From: Eulemur rufifrons | Taxonomy: Eukaryota > Chordata > Mammalia > Primates > Lemuridae | Direction: 5' to 3' | DNA length: 64,000 nucleotides | NCBI RefSeq assembly: GCF_041146395.1 | Contig: NC_090990.1 | Location: 40,744,001 to 40,808,000, forward strand | In this document: in pieces, positions 1-64,000 of the stretch | How the letters are laid out: every line of letters starts with the position of its first letter | How positions within the stretch are numbered: position 1 is the stretch's first letter | The notes under the pieces: model-generated | Told to the model about the DNA's origin: nothing | What the model saw: the letters and a program-made list of their open reading frames with translations, nothing else | Database searches by the model: none | Made by a program: the position numbers and the translations under genes

Positions 1-75
1 CTCTGTGGCCCAGTGCCTAACAGGCCATGAACTGGTGCAGGTCTGCTGCCTGGGGGTTGGGGGCCACAGATTTAG
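1..75 (+). mobile_element. hAT-Charlie MER1-like fragment, cut by window edge
   Basis: Shares the TAACAGGCC, ACTGGT and GGGGGTTGGGG blocks with the right end of the fuller copy at 12045-12283. Only the terminal part is inside the window. Confidence 0.6.
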
Positions 76-728
76 AACAGCTTAAAAAGTGATTTTCTTG
101 TCATGGCTACATTATTTATTCACTCCTGTTACTGAGGGATACTATAAAGTATGAGTATTTCAATTGGTAAGAGTAAAGTTTCCACTGACTAAAACTAGGG
201 CTAATTAAAAGCTAATTAACAAGTGTGGTTTGGGAACCGATTTCCCAAATTATTCTACTATTCTACTCTAATCAATAAGTTTATAACTTGGTATAAATGA
301 AAATAAAAAAGTGTTTAAAAATTTAATCCTCAAGGTCATGTAAGGAAGTCAGAATTATAAAATCTATTGAAAGTTCATGGCTTGAAGTTGGTCTTTCCTG
401 ATTTGAACATACTGATGCTTAATGCCAGCTGCCCTTGCAAGCTACAGATGCTGAACATGGGCTGTAACATTTTGTTTGTTATAAACAAATAGAAATTAAT
501 TGTAACACCGGACCCATAACTTTTGGTGGAATACGGAGGAGGTATTGGAAGGGAAGGGAGCATAGTCCAAATGGTCACTTTTCGTTCATGGTCTGCAGCC
601 CCTTTGCCCGACTCCCTGAGAGGCTTAAGTGCCACTCCCGTACTGCCCACAATGTCACAGGTATCCAAGAGAACCCACAACACAACAGGACCAAAGGAGT
701 TTTTGTAAGAAATGTAACAAATCCTTAC
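1..728 (-). other. USP24 intron 37 (partial)
   Basis: Holds the end of a MER1-type DNA transposon at 1-75. The rest is unassigned AT-rich sequence, with a less AT-rich patch at 520-700 whose open frames are not recognisable. Confidence 0.7.
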
Positions 729-55224
<54,496 letters not shown>

Positions 55225-55329
55225 CTGACAAAAAGGGATTAAGACAAAAAGCAAATACACTAATTAGTGAGTATTCTAAAAATTTAGAATTGAACACAGA
55301 GCAAATGCTTAACCAATGGTTGCATTAAT

Positions 55330-57545
55330 ACAACCAGTGTGGATCCCACCTCTCTTTCTCCTAATCACATCTTTCACCAAGAGTACCTCAAATATTCTCA
55401 TCTTCCATCATTCTGGCATTCCTACTCTCTCAGAAGGTAACTTCATCTCTTTCTTCAAAAATGAACTTCATTTCTCATAGTAAAATATCAAACCTGCCTT
55501 CAATGACAGCCATCCTGTCCTCACCTCTTTTTTCTCACTGAGAGAATAAATTTCTTCAAAGAGGTACCTCTATTTGCCATCTCTTTCTCACACTGATTCA
55601 ATCCTGACACCACCCCAATCTGGATTCCAGAGTCCCTACTCCCCAAAGTGGCTATTGTTAAGGTCACCGTTGAACTCTGTATCATTAAATCCAATAACAT
55701 GTTTCAGTCCTTATCTTACTTCTCAGGAGTATCTGACCTTCTGCTCACTCTCTCCTTTTGAAATGCTAGACTCTCCCCGTCACTTCCCAGGTTAGCACAC
55801 TCCCTTTCTCCTCCCATGGGTCTGGCTGTTCCTAGTGTGTCTGGTACAACCTGCCCTCCCAGTCATCAAATATTTGAGCTCCTCAAACCTCAGTGCGAGG
55901 CCCTTTTCTCTTCTCATTCCAGTCTATCTCCCTGGGTGACCTCATCCACACTCCAACTCTCAATTACCTCCTATCTGCAGATGATTCATAAATTTCTATC
56001 ACCAGCTTAGACCTTTCCTCTGAGCTTCAGACACACAAATGCAACTGCCTACTTGACATCTTCTCTCATTAAATGTGTGCCCCAAACCAAATTCATGCTC
56101 CTTCCCCCTCAATCCTGGTCCACTTCTTGTGTTCCCCATCCCAGTGAATGGCACCAGATTCATCGGGTGGCACCACCAAAAACCAGGGAATCATTCTTAA
56201 CAAACTCCCCTCCCCACCCCGAATACCTGGAGACCAGACCTCCTAAATTTCTCTCAAATCCCTCCACTTCCGTCCATCTCCACAGCCACCTCCGGGCCCA
56301 AGCTGCTGTGGCTTATGCCTAGATTATTTCGCCAGCTTCCACACTGGTCTCCCTTTACCTCATTCACACATTTGCTTTCCACTCTGATCTTTATAAAGCA
56401 CAATCTGATGCTAAGTCTAAAAACACTCTCATGGCTTGCCTTTGTTCTTAAGATAACCCAAATCAGTTTGTAAACACTCTAGAAGGCCTTGAAAGGCCTA
56501 CCCGCTGCCCGCCCCCCTTCCTCTCCAGTTTTCTACACTCTGGGTGGTTTCTCTGGGATTTAGCTTCTTGACAAGCACAATGCTCGCTGTATCAGACTAA
56601 GTTCCCAAAAGGCCTTAGCAATGTTTCTGATCCTACATGCTCTCCCAGAACCTGGCCACTCTCCATCAAAAGGTAGCACTTACTCCCCGTGTCTCTGAAC
56701 CAGAGTAGGACTGTGTGTGTGCCTGCCTCAAGCAACAGAATACAGCAGAAGAGACACTGCATGATGTCCAAGCCTCAGTCATGAAAGGCAATACAGCTTC
56801 CTCCTGGCTGGTCCTCTCTCGGGACACTCACTCCTGGAACCCAAACACCACGTCATGAGGGAACCCACACTAAATGGAGAAGTCACATGCGGCTGTTCTG
56901 TCCAACAGTCTCACTAAGGTCTCAGTGGACAGCCAGCCCCTGAAGGCCAGTGAAGGAGCCTTCAGATTAGTACAGCCTCTGGCCATCAAGTCATTCCCAG
57001 CCTTAGTCTTCTGGCTGAGGCCCTAGGCATCATGCAGCAGAGATAAACTGCTGTCTGAATCCTTCCCCACCAAATCAATGAGCATGATAAATGGTTATTT
57101 TATGCCACTATTTCTGAACTCATCTTTCTGTCCTCTTTAACGTACTTAACTCCTATACATCCTTGATTCTTCCAGGGAAACATATCCTTTTGTTTCAGCC
57201 TCTTTGTAATTTGAATCTAAAGTGTGTCTATTGTAGACAGCATATACTTGTATCATATTTTAAAAAATCTATTCTGCCAACTAAACCTAAACCTTTCTAG
57301 AACTTCTAAACTAGGTCAAATTCCTCCAGTTATGATGAATTATTATATACTCTTACCATCCTGAATCTCTCCTTTATAGCACTATTCACAGATATAATTT
57401 TGTATTTACTTGTGATTTATTTTATGTTTGCCCTCCACTAGACCAAGCTCCATAAGGGCATGGACACTGTCCACTTTTGATCAACTCTGTATTTCCAGAA
57501 CCTGGTCCCTAACAAAAAGTTGGTATTTAGTAAATACTGTTAAAT
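55330..57545 (+). mobile_element. LINE L2, long sense copy interrupted by an LTR
   Basis: Follows the L2 3' region in order: GGTCACCGTTGAACTCTGTA, CCCTGGGTGACCTCATCCAC, CCCAGTGAATGGCACCAGAT, CACTGGTCTCCCTTTACCTC, and at the far end TCCATAAGGGCATGGACACT. About 56600-57115 is a later LTR insertion. Open frames at 55574-56322 are decayed LINE sequence. Confidence 0.8.
56600..57115 (+). mobile_element. ERVL-MaLR MLT1-like LTR nested in L2
   Basis: CAACAGAATACAGCAGAAGA, AAAGGCAATACAGCTTCCTC, GACACTCACTCCTGGAACCC, and TGATAAATGGTTATTTTATG give the MLT1 order. Limits approximate. No internal retroviral genes. Confidence 0.75.
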
Positions 57546-57589
57546 GGAAAAATAATCCACGCAAACAAAGTTTCAATTAATAATGAGGT

Positions 57590-58618
57590 AACTGCCAGAC
57601 TTTCCCTCAGTTCTCACCAAAATAACTACTAAACTGGTAAATGAGTTCAGCAAGGTTGAAGAATACAATATCAATATACAAAATTCAACTGTATTTCTAT
57701 ACACTAACAATGAAGAATCCTAAAATAAAATTAAGAAAATAATTTTATTTATTATAGTATCAAAGAGAATAAACTACTTAGGAAGTATGAAGCTTGTACA
57801 TTGAAAACCATAAAACATCACTGAAAGAAATTAAAAGAAGAATTAAAAAAACAGAAAGACATCCATGTTCATGGATTGGAACTTAATATTGTTCAGATGG
57901 CAATACTTCCAAATCGGTCTACAGATTCAACACAGTCAGCATCAAAATTGCAGGTTCTTTGCAAAAATTGACAATCTGATCCTAAAATTCACACAAAAAT
58001 GCAAGGAACCCTGAATAGCCAAAACAGTAAGATAAAAGGAAAACAAAGTTCAAGAATTCACATTTCTTGAACTACAAAAATCTATTATAATCAAGAAAAA
58101 TGTAGCACTGGCATAAAGATAAATATTTAGGTCAATGGAATATAACAGAGATTCCATAAATGAAACCTTTTATTTATGGTCAATTGATTTTTTCAACAAG
58201 GATGACAAGACAACTTAGTTAATCTTTGACAAAGGCATAAAAGCAATTCAACAAAGGAAGGACAGTCTTTTCAACAAATAGTGCTGAGACAATTGAATAT
58301 ACACAACCAAGTGAATGAAACTGGACCCCACCTCACACCATAAACAAAATTAACTCAAAATGTAACACAAGAATAAATCCTCATGAGCCTATTATATTAG
58401 GTAATTATTTCTTATAAAAGCACAAGCAACAAAAGAAAAAATAGGTAAATTGAACTTCATCAAAATTAAAAACTTTTGTGTATCGAAGGGCACCAATAAA
58501 AAAGAACCTACAGATGGTGGTGATGGTTGCACAACTCTGTAAATGCACACTTTAAAAGGGTAAACTTTACAGTGTGTGAATTATATATATCTCAATAAGG
58601 CTGTCATTAAAAAGAGTT
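57590..58618 (+). mobile_element. LINE L1 (L1M-type), internally deleted
   Basis: Second-frame region from ATATCAATATACAAAATTCA through CAGTCAGCATCAAAATTGCA to AAGCAACAAAAGAAAAAATA, shifted by a few bases. It then jumps at about 58490-58510 straight to the 3' UTR (GGTGATGGTTGCACAACTCT). Non-coding fossil. Confidence 0.8.
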
Positions 58619-61193
58619 GATTAACAAAAATGAGTTCAATGATTATAGTCACTAAACGTGAGTATATAAATAAATCTAAGAATTCCAAAACACAGAGCTG
58701 TACCTAAGGATCTATAATAAAAATACAATATATATGGCCATTAAACAGTTTTAAAGCAGCACTTTTTAAAATAATATATTTAGGACTTAACAGGTAAAAA
58801 AATATCATGCTGCCTCATAAGTAGTTAACATTCTTGGTCTTAAAGAAGGAGGGAATAGATACATTATACACAAGGGTTAAGGAATGATACTGAGCAGCAT
58901 TACATTTTGAGGAGGGTGCTGCTAACACAAAGTGATAAGTAATCACAGAGGGGGAAAATAGTGACATGAACCCATATTTAGGTTGATTTAATATTTTGAG
59001 TCACCACTGTGAGTAGAGCCTGTCCTTGGCAAAAATTACATATTGAGCAAGAGAACACACCCAAAGCAGCTCAGTCCTATTGCAAAATACGTCCCAACAG
59101 ACATAATAGATTGGGCTTTTCATAAGAACTCTGGAACGTAACATACTATTCTCTCATTAGATGCCAAATCCAAATGATACAAAAGTAACCATTAACGATC
59201 ACTGATTCTAAATTGATTAGAAACATATTTACCAAAGTGTGCTATGCTCTAGACAAGGTGCTTAGTGCTGGGGACAGACACAAAGACACAATTTTTATCT
59301 GTAAAGAACAGGACAATGTGATAGTAAAGAAAAGGGGATAAGGGGCGCCAAGCCAGCCTGTGGGTGCCCCTGTGTATGCTTGGCAAGAACAAATATGTAT
59401 ATGCATAGCAGTTGAGCAAGTTTAAGGAAACAGTGCTCTAGGCAGAAAGTTACAGATCACATTATTTTAAAACCAGTACTAATTTATTTTTAAAGTGTAT
59501 TAAGTAATAAAATCTCAACATTTTTAGACTTTTGACTACTTCAGGCAATGTCTTTACTGCTTTTTATTATGATATTCCACCAATTTCATTTAAAATTAAT
59601 TTTTATAAAATATTTTATAATATTAATGTAAGTCAGGCATTTGTTAGAGATGTACAATTCTGGCACTAAGGCAGAAGAGAAATGAGCTTGCCAACAATTC
59701 TTGAACGTCACTTTTAACCTGAAAAATTTCTAGTAACACTAAATCTTGTGTATTCAGTTGTCCAAGGAAAAAAATGAGCTAGGTGTTAAAGTATGATTTC
59801 TGAATTGGCCAATTTGTGATTAAAATCAAAACAATTAACATTGTTGGAGACATACACTTCTTCAGTATTTTCAGTTATTTCCTAAATAAGTAATCATTTT
59901 TTATGCCCATACATAAGAATGAAAATAGAAACAAGATCTCTATAACTCCTGTAATACTTGATAGCATCATAAGTATGCTAGGAATTCAAATAGTTGTGAT
60001 TATAACTTCATCTATTTGCAAACTGTTCAGACTAAGGTTTATTATTAACCTACTTATAAGATCAACATATTAATAGTACTCTTAATGATTGGAACTTAAG
60101 TTTTTGATGGACTTGATAAATGCTGTTCCTATATAGTGTGAATCTACCCCCACAGAGTTTAATGAAGATATTTAGATATAACATATAGTTTATTTCGACA
60201 AAAATATATTCCTGTATACCTTTTATATTGTAAATTGTAATTAGACATGTTCATACATATGTCACCACCCATATCCAGAAACTTGTCCTTTTGAAAAATG
60301 CAATGAACAGGCAGTATATTAACTGGGGACTGAGTACACAAAAATATTTACCTAACCCTTGCAAATGAGACTTAAAATATCATCATGCAAGGTTCTGAGT
60401 TAACAGAGTTTAATATTTATGTAGAAAACTACCTTCATTGAGTTTTTAAAAGGGCTTGAACTCAAGAAGGATACATTATTAAAATGTAAGTCTTCCTTGC
60501 TGAAAGAAGCAAAACTACTGGGGCAGTATCTACCACCTGCTAGCGTAGAGATTAAGTGCCTGTCTGCCCACTGACTCAACAAATGCAGATAAAGAAAATT
60601 ATTCAACTTAATGGATAAGAGATTGCCAATGTTGCTGGAAGTTTAATACTAAATTCAAAATTACTGAACTATCCTCTTGGCCAACATGTACTCAAAAGGA
60701 CTTCTAAATATCTGGTCAATGTATAGAAAAATGAACATAGACTGATTTCTCCATGAGGATTTTAAACAGGCTTGTCTATTACCTAAAATAAATGACAATT
60801 AGTACCATATATGTATATTAAGGAAAAAGATGCAAATTTGAACATTTGATTCAACTGTCACTAATTTATAATAACTTTCATTAAATCTTGAGATTGTCAA
60901 TCTTATTATTTTTCAAAGCAATTCAGGAACAGTTATATGCAGATATGATATTTCTTCTGTTATTTCAGATTAAAGAAAATAAATCCTAAAATACTGTTTC
61001 CTAGAAAAAGAAGAGATGATGGCAGTCCCCAAGTTACTAATACATTGTGTCTCAAGTCTGTTTGCAAATTGTTTTCCTAGAATGCACTTTCATTCCATGT
61101 TACGAGTAGTAAATAATTTCTTAACTATTCTACAAAAGCTAGCTTTTTTTTGTGGTCCCCTGCATTAACCTTTGCTGGTTATTCACGTAAAAT

Positions 61194-61553
61194 CAGCCCT
61201 CTGCATCCATGGATTCAACCAACCGTGTACTGAAAATATTTGGAAAACAAAAATGGATGGTTGCATCCGTATTGAACATGTACAGACACCTTTTCTTGTC
61301 ATTATTCCCTAAACAACACAGTGTAACAACTATTTACACTGTATTAGGTATTATAAGTAATCTAGAGACAATTTAAAGTATATAAGAGATCTGCATGTCC
61401 TGGTTCAGAAGGAAAATTTAAAAAATAAAAAAAAAAGAATACGGTATATAGGAGGATGTGTTTAGGCTATAAGCAAATACTACAGCATCCACAAATTTTG
61501 GTTTCCAAGGGGGACCCTGGAACCAGGTCCCCATGGATATTGAAGGATGACTG
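61194..61553 (+). mobile_element. Tigger-related nonautonomous transposon (MER8-like)
   Basis: CAGCCCTCTGCATCCATGGA start, GATTCAACCAACCGTGTACT, TTGTCATTATTCCCTAAACA, TATTAGGTATTATAAGTAAT and an end ATTGAAGGATGACTG that inversely matches the start. The family name is from memory. Confidence 0.75.
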
Positions 61554-62454
61554 GATTCAGAATATACAGAGACAAGGTTTTCACGAGAAGGGGTTGTCTT
61601 GTAATTCCATGGTGGTATCTTACACATAGGGTGTATACTTTCACTTAGATTTAAGGTCTGGAACTTATAGATCATTGATCCTAGGATCAAAAAAGTAGGT
61701 AGTGGTTCCAGTCCCAATTTCCTTAGGACATCCCCAGAGACTGGAGATATGCTGGACCTTGGGTTTTAACACACAGCAGGAAGGAGGGGAGATATGGTGA
61801 AGAGGATTTAGATAAATGCAGATAAGAGTAAAAATGTCAAGAATTGTGCCAGTTACTATGGAAAAGTATATATACATATATATTATCATTTAATTCTTCA
61901 CAAACCCCATGAGGTAAGAATTGTCATCCTCATTTTTTAGATGAGCAAACAAACTAAGCCTCAAATAAGACGAAGTTACCCAAAGTCACGTTTTTTATGG
62001 TCCCTTGCCTAACATCAACAGTCATTCATGTGTTCAGAATGGGATAAAAATTTAAGTCAAGGTTTCTCCAAATCTCATGCTCTAGATTAATTACATGTGG
62101 ATGTATTCCAATTCCTCCTAAAGCTGGTAGAATGGCACAGTCTCAAAAAGCATCATTGCAGAATGGAGGCAAAATGTTTTTATAAAAAAGCAAACATTCT
62201 TCAATGTTCCGTGGAGGCTATATAAGAAAAAAAAAAAAAAAAACAAAAAAACCCCATACAGAACTTATATAATGTACCCAAAACTAAGATCTGGGAAGGA
62301 AAGAGAGAATTACCAATTAAAATTTCTTTCCTTCCAAAGCACTAGTATTTTTCAATCCATTAAAACTTAATCTAAAGTTCTAGATAAGCAATTATTAATA
62401 GCTTTCATTATTAACGTTGTTGAAATTTCCTTTATTATGTATTCCTGCCCAACA

Positions 62455-62600
62455 GATCTAAATGTGGATTCTGTCACCACCACTTGCTACCTGTGTTATC
62501 TTGAATAAGCTTCTTAACCCTCTATGTCCCTTAGTTTTCCTCAATGAAAAACAGGATGGTGCTTGGTTTCCAAGATTACTACACAGATGAGAGGTAAGTA
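62455..62600 (+). mobile_element. MIR SINE
   Basis: GCTACCTGTGTTATCTTGAA, then TTAGTTTTCCTCAATGAAAA. MIR core order, diverged. Confidence 0.65.
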
Positions 62601-62639
62601 ACACAGAGGGCCCACTCTGGCAAACAGCAGCATAAAATA

Positions 62640-63430
62640 TAGCAGGCCTGACCTCTCTTCAAGCTTCAGGTGACTCTCTGTCTCTCTCTGACGCTCTCTC
62701 TCTGCTACACTCTCTAACCTTGGGGCCTTAAATTAGGCACTTCAAATTTACCATCTCCACAAAGAACTCAGTGTTCTGCCTCAAATGTGTTACTTCGCTA
62801 GTATTTCTAATCTCTGAAACTTTGTCATCTTTTCTACCAGTTGGTCACCACATCACAATGATTCTACTTCAGAAATTTCTCCTGACCAGGCTCTCCTAGC
62901 CAAGCAGTGCTTTAGCTGAGGTCCTCACCATGTGTGGAGTGGGATGCTGCAACGCTCTTATAACAGCTGTCCCTGCTACCATTCTATATCACCCTAAAGT
63001 GCCACCAGAATGATTTTCCTTAAAAAAAAAAAACCAAACCCCAAAAACCTAACCCCAACCCCCCACCCCGAAAAAGGAACCTGACCCCATCATCCCTCAC
63101 TTGCCCAGGAACCTCCATTAGCTCCCAGCTGCCTGGAGGTATCTAGAGAATAAACGCAAGCTTCTTGCCTGGGCAAGGCTCTTCACCATCTGACCACAAC
63201 CTACAAATAGAACCTGATCTGCCACTTTCCAAACTCCTCTGCTCTAGCTACACTGAACTTCTCAGGCCCCTGTGAACACCCAAGGTCCTCTCATGGGACC
63301 ATGCATAGCTGTATCCTATTTCCTCAGCTTAGTTTGCCCTAGAACTCTCTTTCTCAGCTTAAATAAATTCCTACTTCTTCAAAACCACTTCAAGCAACAT
63401 CTCTTCAACAAAATGTTCAATATTTCTTCA
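62640..63430 (+). mobile_element. LINE L2 sense fragment with CT-rich tract
   Basis: CCATTAGCTCCCAGCTGCCT, ATCTGACCACAACCTACAAA and TCTAGCTACACTGAACTTCT follow the L2 order. Includes a CTCT-rich stretch at 62673-62716 and an A/C-rich patch at 63022-63070. Confidence 0.6.
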
Positions 63431-63629
63431 AGCAAAGTAAAACACTTCGTCGTCGTCTTCTTTTTTTTTTTTGGTAGAGACAGGTTTGCAGAGGCTATGA
63501 ATACACTGATGAATAAGACAAACATATTCTGCCTTTGAAGCTTGGAAAATACCCAGGGAAAAGACAGTAAGAAATTACAATTTCTTGTAAAGAGCATGTT
63601 ATTCTTACAAAGTGCCATGAAAGTACATA

Positions 63630-64000
63630 AGATGGGGACCCATTCAGCCTTAAAAAGGAAGGAAATCCTGCCACATACTGTAACATGAACAAACCTTGAG
63701 GGCACTATGCTAAGTGAAATAAGCCAGTCACAAAAAGAAAAATATTGCATGATTCCACTTATATGAGGTATCTAAAGTAGTCAAAGTCATAGGAACACAA
63801 AGTGGAATAGTAGTTGCCAAGGTCAAGGGTAGAGGAAAAGGGAGAGTTGTTGCTTAATGGTTATGCAGTTTCAGACTTGCAAGATGAAAAATTTCTGGAG
63901 ATCTGTTCCACAATAATGTGAAATACTTAACACTACCAAACTGTACACTTTAAAAAGATTAAGATGGTAAATTTTATGTATGTATTTTTTACCACAATGA
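63630..64000 (+). mobile_element. LINE L1 (L1MA/MB-type) 3' end, runs off window
   Basis: AAATAAGCCAGTCACAAAAA, TGATTCCACTTATATGAGGT, TAGTAGTTGCCAAGGTCAAG, and AAACTGTACACTTTAAAAAG are the L1M 3' UTR. It continues past 64000. Confidence 0.85.

Larger units (their letters stand above)
55225..64000 (-). other. USP24 intron 1 (partial, at least 8.8 kb)
   Basis: Continues beyond the right edge toward the UBA-bearing first exon. L2, MLT1, L1, Tigger and MIR relics fill about half. A reversed L2 tail lies near 59220-59320. 58620-59220, 59330-61190 and 61560-62450 are AT-rich and unassigned except for a reversed MIR/L2 tail near 61880-61990. No CpG-rich promoter is visible. Confidence 0.75.

Noticed and set aside
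375..728. Extension of exon 37 into a longer open frame
   Set aside because: The GAG|GTAAGG donor at 728/729 ends the exon; the downstream translation does not match the expected continuation and is intronic.
55574..56322. Chain of plus-strand open frames resembling a gene
   Set aside because: The sequence follows a decayed L2 LINE in order; the frames switch and lack splice or start context.

Overview
The window is mammalian nuclear DNA. It has long AT-rich introns, GT-AG splicing, and dense SINE, LINE, DNA-transposon and LTR relics. Six or so of the Alu copies carry an unusual middle linker (a TAGAAAGAAATTATCTGG-type stretch followed by an ATATATAT-rich piece) and a GTGAGTGCCGTGGCGTCAGC-type right arm. 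I associate these with strepsirrhine primates, most likely a lemur. Older AluJ-like copies are also present. The species call is inference from repeats.

One protein-coding gene occupies nearly the whole window on the minus strand: USP24, the large ubiquitin-specific protease 24. I could place 36 consecutive coding exons from 55224 down to 729. Their lengths sum to 4,023 nt, exactly 1,341 codons, with every splice phase matching and no frameshift or stop. They are numbered 2 to 37 here, assuming a single upstream coding exon. They encode roughly residues 110 to 1450 of a protein of about 2,620 residues: the alpha-helical N-terminal scaffold, a ubiquitin-like fold (exons 26-28), a serine-rich linker, and a second helical region with phosphosite-like serine clusters. 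The N-terminal UBA exon and promoter lie beyond the right edge. The catalytic USP domain and 3' end lie beyond the left edge.

Layout from right to left, the direction of transcription: intron 1 (55225-64000, at least 8.8 kb, full of L2, L1, MLT1 and Tigger relics); exons 2-5 widely spaced (55.2-49.3 kb); exons 6-9 (45.6-39.5 kb); a compact cluster of exons 10-16 (39.0-34.7 kb) containing a 92-bp GC-AG intron; the 5.4-kb intron 16; exons 17-23 (29.4-23.8 kb); the SINE-crowded intron 23; exons 24-28 (21.6-17.2 kb); intron 28 with an inverted Alu pair; exons 29-37 (13.4-0.7 kb).

I found no second protein gene, no promoter or CpG island, and no intact RNA gene. The most distinctive non-coding item is a retrotransposed copy of Y3 RNA (22270-22366) with a poly-A tail and imperfect target-site duplication. 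I saw no evidence for an undescribed biological system. The points worth checking are splicing oddities, coding-repeat and phosphosite clusters, and the repeat archaeology.
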